From: Bacteroidales bacterium
Lineage (GTDB): Bacteria > Bacteroidota > Bacteroidia > Bacteroidales > UBA10428
Reading direction: 5' to 3'
Assembly: GCA_016935435.1 (NCBI GenBank)
Contig: JAFGQZ010000044.1
Location: forward strand, 1-49,067
Length of the DNA: 49,067 nt
In this document: piece by piece, positions 26,121 through 35,289 of the stretch
How the letters are laid out: each line of letters begins with the position of its first letter
How positions within the stretch are numbered: position 1 is the first letter of the stretch
The notes under the pieces: model-generated
What the model was told of the DNA's origin: nothing
The model's database searches: none
What the model saw: the letters and a program-made list of their open reading frames with translations, nothing else
Made by a program: the position numbers and the translations under genes

Positions 26121-28154
26121 TTATGCTGTTTTGTCCTGCTTCCCGCGAAGGATATAAACAGAGGTTAGAACAATAACACTTATTAACGATATAAGCAGGA
26201 AACGTATATATCCATTCTTTTTGGCAATACTTATTTTTGCTGCCGCTAAATGTTCTTTAACCAACTCGAGTTCTTGTCCCGCATCGGCAAGGCTTATTTC
26301 ACGCTTTTCAATTTCGTTGCGGAGCTGTAGTTCAAAAAACTGTTGGTTGTTCGATTCCACAATCAGCGAATCGCTAATAGCATGGTATTCTTTATATAAG
26401 CGCAGAGCATCTTTAAAGTTCTGCATTTTTTCGTTGCACGACGATAAATTAGAGAGGGCATTTTTAATTAGTACATTGTGTTTTAGTGAATAACCTATTT
26501 CCAGTGAGCTGTTCAAATAAACCAATGCTTTGTTGTAATCGCCATTAAACATATATATTTCGCCAAGTTTACGGGCACAAAGGGCTTCGCCAAAATTATT
26601 CTGTATTTGCTTGTTTAAGTTATATGCCAGGATAAAATGTTCAATGGCCAGGTTTGTTTTTTTTCTCTCCAGGGCTATATTACCAATGTTGTTATGCTGC
26701 GAGGCTATGCGCCATATATCATTTAGTTCCTGGCCAATGGCCAGCGACTTTTTATAAAAATCTTCAGCTTTATCAAAATTTTTCATCTCGAAGTAAACAT
26801 TCCCGATATTGTTTAAGGTTATTGAAATGTCCTTTTTATTGCCAATAGAGTTTTTGTCGTTAAGGCTAAAGTTGTAGTATTCAAGTGCATTTTCGAAATC
26901 TTTTTGGTTTAAATACATACTTCCAATAAGATCTTTGGTATAAGCTGCGCGTCGCTGATCGCCCGACTCCTGTTCTACAGCAAGTGCTTTTTTATAGGCC
27001 GTGAGCGATTTTTCAAACATACCGGCAGTGCTATATATGTTTCCAATATTTTTATAAGCTTCTGGAATTGCCGGCGATTTCTCGAGCTGTTGGCTGTTTG
27101 AAATTACCTTGTTGTAATAATCGTAGGCTTTCTGGTAATCTCTTGTTGCAAGGTAAACGCCCCCTATTTTATTATAAATCAGGGCTACGCCTTCGGGGTA
27201 CCCCGAATTCTTGTAAATATCGAGGCTAAGTGAGTAATAATAAATAGCGCTATCGGTAATGTTTAGTCCCTTGTATGTATTTCCTATGTTTTCGAACGAT
27301 TTTGCAAGCTCGTTTTCATTTCCAAATTTGCTGCGCAAGGCATACGACTGCCTATAATATTCAAGTGCTTCACGGAAATTATTGTTCTGAAAATAAATGC
27401 TACCCATCATATTAAGGGAATTTGCAATCTCAAGGGTGTCGGCATTGTGGGTGTATATTTCCAATGCCATCGACATATATTCTTTCGATTTTTCATAATC
27501 CGACAAATCGCGATATACCAATGATATATTTTTGAGTGAAGTTGCCACATCCGACCAGTCGGAGAATTTTTTTCTAAGGTCAAGGGCCTGGTCGTAATAT
27601 TCCAGGGCCTTGTTGTAATCCGATTTTTGCCAGGCTATACTGCCCAGATAATGCAATGATTCGGCAATGCCCTTCTGGTTGTTTTCGTTCTTGTAAATGG
27701 CCAGTGCTTCGCCAATGTTTTGCTCTGCTTCGGTGTATTCCGAGCGGGCTTTAAAAACCAATGCCCGCAGGTTTTTTGTACGGGCGGTTTGGTTGCGCAT
27801 GCCTAATTTTTCGTAAAGTTTTAGTGCAAGTGAGTAACTCATGAGTGCCCCTGCATGGTCGTGGGTATGGGTAAGGGCAATACCTTGTTGTGTATAACCG
27901 AAAGCCGTAACCTCGTCGTTGGCAAGGTCCTGACCGGTTTCAATGATTTTATTGGCATATTCAAGGCTTTTTACAGGCGATTTTTCAATAAAATTGTTAA
28001 ATGCTTCGAAATACGATGCCAGGGAGTCTTTAACGGCAAACCTAATGTTTGCAAACTGGGGCAGCTGATCTTTCGCAATACAGAAATTGCCTGATAATAC
28101 GATAACAAACACTAAAAGAATTTTCTTGAAAGCAGATCTGTATAAATTAACCAT
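26121..28154 (-). CDS. Exported TPR-repeat protein with C-terminal membrane helix
   Basis: A 677-aa protein. The signal peptide is at about 1-27. About a dozen or more tetratricopeptide repeats run from residue 65 to 600 (SLNMMGSIYFQNNNFREALEYYRQS, ITLNNIGNVYFEMKNFDKAEDFYKKSL). A coiled coil (IEKREISLADAGQELELVKEHL) and one membrane helix (about 650-667) end the protein eight or so residues later (RGKQDKTA). In many Bacteroidota the same TPR-coiled coil-helix layout continues into a histidine kinase or LuxR HTH; here no output domain follows. It may be a scaffold or a sensor that works through a partner. The ligand and partner are unknown. Confidence 0.82.
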   Translation of the reverse strand: MVNLYRSAFKKILLVFVIVLSGNFCIAKDQLPQFANIRFAVKDSLASYFEAFNNFIEKSPVKSLEYANKIIETGQDLANDEVTAFGYTQQGIALTHTHDHAGALMSYSLALKLYEKLGMRNQTARTKNLRALVFKARSEYTEAEQNIGEALAIYKNENNQKGIAESLHYLGSIAWQKSDYNKALEYYDQALDLRKKFSDWSDVATSLKNISLVYRDLSDYEKSKEYMSMALEIYTHNADTLEIANSLNMMGSIYFQNNNFREALEYYRQSYALRSKFGNENELAKSFENIGNTYKGLNITDSAIYYYSLSLDIYKNSGYPEGVALIYNKIGGVYLATRDYQKAYDYYNKVISNSQQLEKSPAIPEAYKNIGNIYSTAGMFEKSLTAYKKALAVEQESGDQRRAAYTKDLIGSMYLNQKDFENALEYYNFSLNDKNSIGNKKDISITLNNIGNVYFEMKNFDKAEDFYKKSLAIGQELNDIWRIASQHNNIGNIALERKKTNLAIEHFILAYNLNKQIQNNFGEALCARKLGEIYMFNGDYNKALVYLNSSLEIGYSLKHNVLIKNALSNLSSCNEKMQNFKDALRLYKEYHAISDSLIVESNNQQFFELQLRNEIEKREISLADAGQELELVKEHLAAAKISIAKKNGYIRFLLISLISVIVLTSVYILRGKQDKTA

Positions 28155-28309
28155 GGCAAATATTTTTCGCGATAAACTTGTTTAAATTACGCAGCAGGTT
28201 GTTTTTTGTGAAAGAAAGTTTTAAACAATTGAAAGGGCAGTAATTAAAAACAACAACACAACTGCTTAACCTGGTTAATAAATATTGTTTGCATTCGAAC
28301 CAATTATTG

Positions 28310-28323
28310 ACAGTCTGGACTGT
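28310..28323. promoter_or_regulatory. Short interrupted palindrome between recG and the TPR gene
   Basis: ACAGTC-TG-GACTGT, two 6-bp arms. It lies 33 bp beyond the recG stop and about 155 bp upstream of the TPR start. It could be an operator for the TPR gene or a weak structure at the recG 3' end; neither is supported further. Confidence 0.25.
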
Positions 28324-28356
28324 GTAATTAAAAGAATTAGGCTTTTAAGGACTACC

Positions 28357-30462
28357 TTACGAAATGCTGCTCCAATCGGTTGGGGAGCTTTTTAGTTTTT
28401 GCAGTTGGTTTTTGAGTATTTGGTTTTCTTCGCTTTCAAGCATGTTATCGTCATCGAGGATTTCCTGGGCAACCGTACGCACATATTGCAATAGCTGACC
28501 GTCGCGGGCGAGGTTGGCCATTTTCAGGTCGAACGGTATTCCGCTTTGCTGGGTGCCCTCGATATCGCCGGGGCCGCGCAGTTTCAGGTCGGCTTCGGCA
28601 ATAGCAAAGCCATCGTTGGTGGCTGTCATGGTTTCGAGCCTTTTACGGGCCTCATGTGTAAGTTTGTCCGACGACATTAATATGCACCAGCTTTGGCCCT
28701 CGCCGCGGCCAACCCTTCCCCTGAGCTGGTGCAGTTGCGAAAGGCCAAACCTTTCGGCGCTCTCGATAACCATAACTGTTGCGTTGGGCACATCAACACC
28801 AACTTCAATTACTGTTGTGGCCATAAGTATATGTGCCTTTGCATTTTTAAAGGCCTGCATGGCCAGTTCTTTTTCATCGGCTTTCATGCGGCCATGTATG
28901 CAAATAACATTGTACGAAGGCGGGGGAAACATTTGCACCATACCGTTGAACCCTGCTTCAAGGTTTTGCAGGTCGAGTTTTTCCGACTCTTTTATAAGTG
29001 GATATACTATATAAACCTGCTGCCCCATGTCGATTTGTTTTCGCAGGAACCCTATCATGCCCAATCGTTTCGATTCGCGATAATGAAAGGTTTGTATGGG
29101 TTTCCTGCCGGGGGGCAGTTCGTCAATTACCGACACATCTAAGTCGCCATAAAGGGTCATGGCAAGTGTGCGCGGTATTGGAGTGGCTGTCATTACCAGC
29201 ACATGGGGCGGGTGCAGGTTTTTCTGCCACAGCTTTGCCCTTTGCGCCACGCCAAAACGGTGTTGTTCGTCGATAATTACCAGTCCGAGGTTATAAAAAA
29301 CCACGGGGTCTTCGATAAGGGCATGGGTGCCAATAAGCAGGTGCAACCGACCCGACCGCAACTCGGCATGGAGCGTTTCACGTTCCTTTTTACGTGTCGA
29401 ACCGGTCAGTAGCATAACATTTACCCCCAATCCGTCGAGCATACGTTCGATGGTGTTAAAGTGCTGGCGCGCCAATATTTCCGTTGGGGCCATCAGGCAG
29501 GCTTGAAAGCCGTTGTCGAGGGCCAACAGCATCGACATAAGCGCCACCAATGTTTTTCCGCTGCCCACATCTCCCTGTAGCAAACGGTTCATTTGTTTGC
29601 CCGAGCCCAGGTCGTGCCGTATTTCTTTTACAACCCTTTTTTGTGCACTGGTAAGCTCGAAGGGAAGGTTTTTGTTGTAAAATGTATTGAAACTATAGCC
29701 AACCTTTGAGAACACAAAACCTTTTACAGTTTTGTCCCTTCCGGTTTTCAGGCGTAAAATGCCGAGTTGTATGTAAAACAGTTCTTCGAACTTAATGCGG
29801 TACTCGGCAAGTCTAAGTTCGCTGGTGTTATTGGGGAAGTGAATAATTTTAAGTGCCCGGTCGAGCGACAACAGGTTATGCTTTGCAACCAGCCATTGCG
29901 GAAGGGTTTCGTCTATTTTAGCCTGGGGCAGTGCCAGCATGGTTTGTGTTAATAGTTGAAGGGCTTTTGAATTTAAGTACCCGGCCTTCATTTTTTCGGT
30001 AGTGGTATATTGCGGCACAAAGGCCGACCTGTCTGTTTCGTTGAAACGGCCCGCAGGTTCAATGTCGGGGTGGGCAATACTTAACTGCCGGTTAAAAACT
30101 ACAGGCTTGCCAAAAACAATATATTCGGCGCCAATAGTGTAATTTTTTACTGCCCAGTTTACTCCCTGGAACCATACCAGCTCTATGTCGCCGGTGCCAT
30201 CGGAAAATTTTGCCGTAAGCCGTTTTTTATATTTCGTGCCTTCGGTACGGAACGATGTAATTTTGCCTTTCAGTTGCAGATAAGCATTTGTGGCATTAAC
30301 CTCCGAAATTTTATGGAACTGCGATCTGTCGATGTACTTAAAGGGGAAATAATAGAGCAAATCGCGAAAAGTAAAAATACCCGATTCTTTTTTCAGCAGT
30401 TCAGCCCTTTTAGGCCCAACACCTTTAAGATAAGTTATATCGGTATCCAGAAAGCTTTCCAT
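28357..30462 (-). CDS. recG: ATP-dependent DNA helicase RecG
   Basis: Remodels stalled replication forks and branch-migrates Holliday junctions. The 701 aa are full length. The N-terminal wedge/OB-type domain (about 60-160) includes the typical YLKGVGPKRAELL start. The SF2 helicase core has Walker A GDVGSGKT at 297-304, the DEQH box at 398-401 (IIDEQHRFGV) and MTATPIPRTLAMTLYGDLDVS. Motif V/VI follows (ATTVIEVGVDVPNATVMVIE, QLRGRVGRG), and the C-terminal RecG tail (LKLRGPGDIEGTQQSG). It stands alone, with an 81-bp gap to the DUF5916 gene upstream. Confidence 0.97.
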   Translation of the reverse strand: MESFLDTDITYLKGVGPKRAELLKKESGIFTFRDLLYYFPFKYIDRSQFHKISEVNATNAYLQLKGKITSFRTEGTKYKKRLTAKFSDGTGDIELVWFQGVNWAVKNYTIGAEYIVFGKPVVFNRQLSIAHPDIEPAGRFNETDRSAFVPQYTTTEKMKAGYLNSKALQLLTQTMLALPQAKIDETLPQWLVAKHNLLSLDRALKIIHFPNNTSELRLAEYRIKFEELFYIQLGILRLKTGRDKTVKGFVFSKVGYSFNTFYNKNLPFELTSAQKRVVKEIRHDLGSGKQMNRLLQGDVGSGKTLVALMSMLLALDNGFQACLMAPTEILARQHFNTIERMLDGLGVNVMLLTGSTRKKERETLHAELRSGRLHLLIGTHALIEDPVVFYNLGLVIIDEQHRFGVAQRAKLWQKNLHPPHVLVMTATPIPRTLAMTLYGDLDVSVIDELPPGRKPIQTFHYRESKRLGMIGFLRKQIDMGQQVYIVYPLIKESEKLDLQNLEAGFNGMVQMFPPPSYNVICIHGRMKADEKELAMQAFKNAKAHILMATTVIEVGVDVPNATVMVIESAERFGLSQLHQLRGRVGRGEGQSWCILMSSDKLTHEARKRLETMTATNDGFAIAEADLKLRGPGDIEGTQQSGIPFDLKMANLARDGQLLQYVRTVAQEILDDDNMLESEENQILKNQLQKLKSSPTDWSSIS

Positions 30463-30543
30463 TGTTTATAATTGCCACAAATATAGTGGTTCTGCAAAAA
30501 AAATGTGGAATATAGGGCAACGGTTTATTTAACAGATTAAAAA

Positions 30544-33168
30544 CTATAAATTAAACCAGTACGAGAACTTGGCAATAAAAATATCGTTCGCCCGGGCATT
30601 CATAAGGCCATCGAAGGTTTTATCCATACGGGGGCTGTTTGTATTGTTGAACATGCCCTGCTGGTGCGACCACACCAGGAAGCACACCGAGCCAGGTTTA
30701 TATTCCCACTTAAAAACTGCGTTGGAACGGAATTCGCCGAACGACACATCGGGGTTTTCAAACGAGCTTACCGGCAGTCCATTTTCAAAGAGAAAGTACC
30801 TGTTAAGCTTATCGTCGAATATAAGTTCATCTTCGGTTAAGGTCAGCAACCTCTTTTTTTCATTTTTTTCGAGGGCATTGGTTATGCGCATGTATTTCGA
30901 GTAATCGACAATGGAGTACAAGGGGTTTCCATAATATTGAACAGAAATTTCGGGCGTTACATAATACTCTGCCCGAAATGTAAGCCCCAGGGTATATTGA
31001 TCGAGCCAAGCAAGATAATACCTGTTGATAGTGGGTTCAAAATCGGCATTGAAATACTCATTGTTGAAGTTTTTTATTTCGTACCAGGCATTGGCAGAAA
31101 ACTTTAGCTTATTTAGGGGTATTACCGTAATGCTGGCAATATGGTTATAATAACGGCTTTTCGATTTGTTCCAGTAATAATAATATTCAAGGGTGCCAAA
31201 AACACGTTTCGATGAATTAGTTTGTACCGAAATTCCCCCTCCCTGGTAACCGTTGAAGTATAAGCCAGGGCCACCCCTGAGCACCCTGGTGTCGATATAA
31301 GGCAATACTTTTTCGAAAGTGAAATTTAATGTCCAAAGATTCGAAAGTTGCATGTACGAATTGCCCGAAAGGGTATTTCTGGAATGCTCGCTCCCGAACG
31401 ACCAACGATTTGTATAAAATACCTCTGCATTGTATGCCCTGATAATGTTTTTCGGCTCGTTGACGTTTACCGAAAACCAGGTTTCCTGTTCAATATAATC
31501 GGTTTCTGGCATATAGCCAATATCGTTAATGTTGAACGAAGGCGACCAGTACGAAACATTTGCGCCAAAGCGGTATTTGCCGCCACGCTTGCCGGTTTCG
31601 AAGAAGCCTGCGGAGCCGGTCATGGCGGTCAGGTTAGAATCGACACGGACATGTTTTGCACCCATGCGTTGGAACCGGTGGACGTGCGAAAGTTGTTTTT
31701 TTAGCATTGCTTCAGCCGAGCCATCGATATGGCTCAACATGCTGCTTGCCTTCATATAATAATTTTTCTGATAGAAATACTGCTGAAAATCGATGCCGGC
31801 AGTATGGGCAGATTGCGCAAGCCCGCTGCTAATTTCGGGAGTTTTGTTATGGCGTATTACCGAGTTAAAGGTGCCCCCGACAATAGTATTGGTGCTTTTC
31901 GATTCTTTTTTTACGCGACTGGCAAAATAATTCGTCAGCGGTTCGGCCAGGTGCTTCTGAACAGCAACCGTATCGACAGATGGCGGCAGGGGCAGGCGGG
32001 GGCTGTAAACTTCACTGTAAGCGGCGCCGGTTACAGTTTCAAGTATTCCAACCGAAAGCCCGTCTCGTGTGCGGCCGGTAAGCTTTGCCGAGCCTAATAT
32101 GGCAGTGTTTGAAGCTTGTATTAAATACTCGTTGCCGGCAATATCGGGTTGGTATTGAGGGCTTGCCCCCAGACGCCGTGAGTAGAACAAGCTGTTTTCT
32201 TCGATGTTGAAATCGAAGATCTCGTTTCCTTCGAGAAAAAATGGTCTTTTTTCTTCAAAAAAGGTTTCGTAGGCTGTAAGGTTAAGTTCAGCCGGGTCGG
32301 CCTCGACCTGGCCAAAATCGGGATTGATGGTTACATCGAGGGTAAAGTCGGATGAAATGCCAATTTTGGCATCAATGCCCGCATTCGGGCTAAACTGTGT
32401 GTTTTTGATATAGGGGTTTTCGTTGGCGGCATTATTGCTGTATTTTAGAAGGGCATAAGGCATTAGTTCGGCTTGCCGCGATTCCCTTATTCCGGAAATG
32501 CCTTCCAAAACACCAAAATTATGAACCCCAGCCGGGGCATTTACCGGAATAAGCTGCCACTGGTTTTCTTCCTTGTTGCGGTCGAGCCACCGCCAGATAT
32601 GCAACCCCCAGGTATGTTGTTCGTGCCGGTTATAACGCAATTGGCTGAAAGGTATGGCCATTTCTGCCGACCAGCCCGAATCGCATACCGAAGTTTTTCC
32701 AGCCCAGTTGGCATTCCAGTTAAAATCGATGTTCCCGTCGCCGGAGTGCATAATGTCGATTTTCTGCCCTGCTGCGGTAAGGTTAAACTCGTAGGCAGTT
32801 TTCTTATTGTTGTAACTATCCAGGGCTATTCCGGCACAATCGCCGCTGAAGTTGTCGCGCTGACTGAAAGTGCGGATAATTTTATCGCGGTCGTCGTAAC
32901 AAAAAATTGCCACATACAGGTAATTGTGGTCGAAGATTATTTTTGCCAGGGTAGGTTTCGACGGCGCTTGCCCCTCATTGGGCACCTGCTGGGTAAAACC
33001 ACCGATCCAGGGAACATCTTTCCATGCCACATCGCTTAAATCGCCATCGACAACAGGGGCAACCTGCCCTGACCTGAAGGCTGAAAAAGTTCGTTTTTCA
33101 ACAGATTGTCCTACTGTGAAGTTTACTGAAAGCGCCACAAAAAGGGCAAAGGTTAGCATTTTTTTCAT
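30544..33168 (-). CDS. DUF5916 outer-membrane protein with CBM9-like N-terminal domain
   Basis: An 874-aa exported protein. The signal peptide (MKKMLTFALFVALSVNFTVGQ) starts at ATG 33168; the frame opens 13 codons earlier. Residues about 30-230 form a CBM9/DOMON-like beta-sandwich (VDGDLSDVAWKDVPW, LYVAIFCYDD, GWSAEMAIPFSQLRY). The remainder is the DUF5916 region, which reads as a transmembrane beta-barrel (NPDFGQVEADPAELNLTAYETFFEEKRPFFLEGNEIF; alternating aromatic strands; C-terminal F-x-Y-W-F-N-L). The family is widespread in Bacteroidota and often called a carbohydrate-binding or TonB-like barrel; no substrate is established. It lies just left of the repeat-bounded accessory island and is part of the ordinary chromosome by base usage. 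Confidence 0.85.
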   Translation of the reverse strand: MKKMLTFALFVALSVNFTVGQSVEKRTFSAFRSGQVAPVVDGDLSDVAWKDVPWIGGFTQQVPNEGQAPSKPTLAKIIFDHNYLYVAIFCYDDRDKIIRTFSQRDNFSGDCAGIALDSYNNKKTAYEFNLTAAGQKIDIMHSGDGNIDFNWNANWAGKTSVCDSGWSAEMAIPFSQLRYNRHEQHTWGLHIWRWLDRNKEENQWQLIPVNAPAGVHNFGVLEGISGIRESRQAELMPYALLKYSNNAANENPYIKNTQFSPNAGIDAKIGISSDFTLDVTINPDFGQVEADPAELNLTAYETFFEEKRPFFLEGNEIFDFNIEENSLFYSRRLGASPQYQPDIAGNEYLIQASNTAILGSAKLTGRTRDGLSVGILETVTGAAYSEVYSPRLPLPPSVDTVAVQKHLAEPLTNYFASRVKKESKSTNTIVGGTFNSVIRHNKTPEISSGLAQSAHTAGIDFQQYFYQKNYYMKASSMLSHIDGSAEAMLKKQLSHVHRFQRMGAKHVRVDSNLTAMTGSAGFFETGKRGGKYRFGANVSYWSPSFNINDIGYMPETDYIEQETWFSVNVNEPKNIIRAYNAEVFYTNRWSFGSEHSRNTLSGNSYMQLSNLWTLNFTFEKVLPYIDTRVLRGGPGLYFNGYQGGGISVQTNSSKRVFGTLEYYYYWNKSKSRYYNHIASITVIPLNKLKFSANAWYEIKNFNNEYFNADFEPTINRYYLAWLDQYTLGLTFRAEYYVTPEISVQYYGNPLYSIVDYSKYMRITNALEKNEKKRLLTLTEDELIFDDKLNRYFLFENGLPVSSFENPDVSFGEFRSNAVFKWEYKPGSVCFLVWSHQQGMFNNTNSPRMDKTFDGLMNARANDIFIAKFSYWFNL

Positions 33169-33335
33169 TTTGTAGAAAATTAATCCCTTATTGCAGTGTT
33201 TTAGCATAAAACCGTTTACGATTGCAGGTTACCTAATTGCTCACCCAATACCAAATTTTCATATATGCCATAAAAAAAACAAACACTAAAATATCTATAA
33301 TTTATAATCTAACCATATCTGATGCCTGTCCGAAA

Positions 33336-33419
33336 GTTAGTTTACCTTTCTCTTATGTGGCACAAACGCACAAAATCCGCACTTTTGCCCGCATGGCCGG
33401 TGTTATTTGTTGTGCACAG
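33336..33419. repeat. Inter-gene repeat, copy 1 (left-hand, partial)
   Basis: On the plus strand it starts GTTAGTTTAC, contains GGCACAAACGC, and ends with GCCCGCATGGCC and TTGTGCACAG (33410-33419). These blocks match copies 2 and 3 in the same order and orientation. The left arm found in the other copies is missing, as if host sequence was joined here. It begins 8 bp after the fic stop codon when read in the direction of that gene. GTTGTGC (33409-33415) differs at one position from the attC core consensus GTTRRRY. Confidence 0.6.
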
Positions 33420-33427
33420 TACTTTCT

Positions 33428-34549
33428 TTACGATTCAGATAAAATGTTGTAGAGGTCAATATTCAGATAAACTATTTCCTTTCCAATTTTTTCAGGAATT
33501 AGAATACCCATTTCTTCAAGTTGTTTAAGGTATTTCTTAGCTGTATTCAAACTCTTAACATTCTTATCTAACAATTTCTTCGGACTTATGTATGGCTGTT
33601 CAAAAAGTTTCTCAATGAATTCTTTTCTTATAGATGGGCTCTTTTCATTAACTAATTCAGTGGTTCTTGAAAACAACCTGTCAATTTCTTCAATCTTGCT
33701 TATTGTATACTTAGAAGTTTCTTCAATTGCTTTAAGCATATAAATTACCCAAGGGTCCCACCTTCTATGTGTCGTTACATTTTTAAGAAGTTCATAGTAT
33801 TCATCTTTTCCCCTAATGATATAAGCGCTTAAATAGAGAATAGGAACTTCTAAAAGTTGTTTTTGAATCATTAAGAGTATACTTAAAATTCTTCCTGCTC
33901 TTCCGTTCCCATCTCTGAAAGGGTGAATAGCTTCAAATTGATAATGCGAAATGGCAATTTTCAGTAATGGGTCATAGGGATATTTTGAATCATCGTTAAC
34001 GTATTGGATTAAATTATCTAACTTCTGCCGGATAACTTGAGTCCCTTTTGGTGGGGTATAAACCACTTCGCCCAACAGCAGTCCACTTCCTCGCTTAAGT
34101 ATTACGGTTTCAGTTTGCGGTGGCCTAATACCATCATTAACCTGCTTTATCTCTTGATAAATGTCTATTAGAGTTTCCATTGTTAACTCTTGATTTTTTA
34201 CAATATCGTTATATCCTTTCCAAAGTGCTTGCCTATATCTTAAAACTTCCTTAGCATTTCCTTTCAACCCATATTCACTAATTGTGAGTGCTTTATAAAG
34301 TTCATCGTCAGTTGTAAAAATATTTTCAATCTCTGTACTTGCTTTTGCCTCTCTGAGCGCAATGGTATTCACAAGCATTGATTGATTTGGTAGTTTTTTT
34401 GCAATTCCTTTTAACTCAGCAAGGGCTTTGTTTGCATTGTTTAAGGCCTTATAAACTTCTTTCGTTTCAACCTTGTCGTCATCTGGCGGAAGAAGAGGCA
34501 AGCTGTTATAGGGTTTATTCCTATCGTACGGCTCAATTAGATTTGACAT
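33428..34549 (-). CDS. Class II Fic-family protein (predicted AMPylase) with C-terminal winged helix
   Basis: Predicted to transfer AMP (or another phosphate-linked group) from a nucleotide to a protein side chain. The Fic motif HPFRDGNGRAGR is complete at 209-220, with catalytic His209. An N-terminal inhibitory helix has S71-T-E-I-E75-N, matching (S/T)xxxE(G/N), so this is a self-inhibited class II Fic. The Fic_N domain is at about 10-100, and a C-terminal winged-helix segment at about 305-373 (SPKKLLDKNVKSLNTAKKYLKQLEEMGIL), as in the SoFic type. The gene is visibly richer in AT and AAA/ATA/TTA codons than its neighbours and lies between repeat copies 1 and 2, suggesting acquisition. No antitoxin gene is adjacent. 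Its promoter has iterated TGTCAA sites, one overlapping the start codon. Confidence 0.92.
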   Translation of the reverse strand: MSNLIEPYDRNKPYNSLPLLPPDDDKVETKEVYKALNNANKALAELKGIAKKLPNQSMLVNTIALREAKASTEIENIFTTDDELYKALTISEYGLKGNAKEVLRYRQALWKGYNDIVKNQELTMETLIDIYQEIKQVNDGIRPPQTETVILKRGSGLLLGEVVYTPPKGTQVIRQKLDNLIQYVNDDSKYPYDPLLKIAISHYQFEAIHPFRDGNGRAGRILSILLMIQKQLLEVPILYLSAYIIRGKDEYYELLKNVTTHRRWDPWVIYMLKAIEETSKYTISKIEEIDRLFSRTTELVNEKSPSIRKEFIEKLFEQPYISPKKLLDKNVKSLNTAKKYLKQLEEMGILIPEKIGKEIVYLNIDLYNILSES

Positions 34550-34657
34550 CTATTTTCCTTTTTGTCAAAAATATATAAATATTGACAAATGCAATATTTT
34601 ACTGTCAAATAATTTTACTGAACCAACCTTTATGTCAAATATTTTTGGCAATTGACA
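34543..34657 (-). promoter_or_regulatory. fic promoter region with six phased TGTCAA half-sites
   Basis: TTGACA or its complement TGTCAA occurs at 34543-34548 (overlapping the fic ATG), 34563-34568, 34582-34587, 34603-34608, 34633-34638 and 34652-34657. Start-to-start steps are 20, 19, 21, 30 and 19 bp, close to whole helical turns. Two pairs form TGTCAA-N13-TTGACA palindromes with identical spacing (34563-34587 and 34633-34657). This is what cooperative binding by a dimeric repressor would need; the Fic protein's own winged helix is a candidate, by inference only. Confidence 0.6.
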
Positions 34658-34669
34658 GGTCGGTCAGTA

Positions 34670-34806
34670 TTGTGCACAACTGTTTCACGATACCGGGTCG
34701 TGCGTGGTTGGCGCAGTGATCACTTATCAGTTTACACTGACTTTCTTTACAGTCCACAAACCTTCGCATACCACTGAAACCCTTATTGGCTATGCTATGT
34801 GTACAG
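34670..34806. repeat. Inter-gene repeat, copy 2
   Basis: A 137-bp unit. Left end TTGTGCACAA (34670-34679), central palindrome TCAGTTTACACTGA followed by CTTTCTTTAC and CCACAAAC (core 34726-34774), right end ACCCTTATTGGCTATGC...TGTGTACAG. About 36 of 49 core positions match copy 3, and 21 of 27 at the right end. The two termini form an imperfect inverted repeat. Read with the genes (minus strand), it begins 4 nt after the stop of the lipoprotein gene and ends just upstream of the fic promoter sites. GCACAAC (34674-34680) differs at one position from the attC core RYYYAAC. Confidence 0.65.
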
Positions 34807-34810
34807 TTTT

Positions 34811-35245
34811 TTATTCTTTCTCAATCTTTATGTCAAGTTTTATAAGTTCATCTATTATTAATGCCTTAGAATATTCAATTATTAGCCTAGCCTGATCTTG
34901 TTTAGATTTTTCATAATTCAATGTTATCTCTACATAGATGCCGTTTTTCTCGATATTTGTTTCTACATTATTAATATGCTTTCTCAGACTTTTAGTTTCT
35001 TTTACTGATTGTATCGCAATTCTATCAACGTAATCCTTATTAATATCGGGATATTTTGCATATATTTTTTCTATTACCTTGTGTTGGTCAATTTTCATAA
35101 CTTTCGCACTTACATTTTGATAGTCAATATCTATGCTATCCTTAGTGGTTTTTATATTAATTATTTCAGATAATTTAAGAGTATTAATGCAACTACTAAA
35201 AATAAAAGTCGAGGTAAACATTAGTAAAACCAATAAATTTCTCAT
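34811..35245 (-). CDS. Small orphan lipoprotein
   Basis: A 144-aa lipoprotein with signal peptide MRNLLVLLMFTSTFIF and lipobox FSSC (Cys19). The mature part is mixed alpha/beta, charged and Lys/Ile/Asn-rich, with a central stretch (KVIEKIYAKYPDINKDYVDRIAI) and a C-terminal amphipathic helix. No known domain was recognised. It is strongly AT-rich, lies alone between repeat copies 2 and 3, and its stop codon is 4 bp from copy 2, as expected for a single-gene cassette. Function unknown. Confidence 0.75.
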   Translation of the reverse strand: MRNLLVLLMFTSTFIFSSCINTLKLSEIINIKTTKDSIDIDYQNVSAKVMKIDQHKVIEKIYAKYPDINKDYVDRIAIQSVKETKSLRKHINNVETNIEKNGIYVEITLNYEKSKQDQARLIIEYSKALIIDELIKLDIKIEKE

Positions 35246-35289
35246 ATTCTTTGTTTTAGGTTAACTTATATGCAATCCGGTTTTTTAAA

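Noticed and set aside
33428-34549. Fic gene as half of a toxin-antitoxin pair
   Set aside because: The inhibitory helix is inside the same protein and no small antitoxin frame lies beside it.
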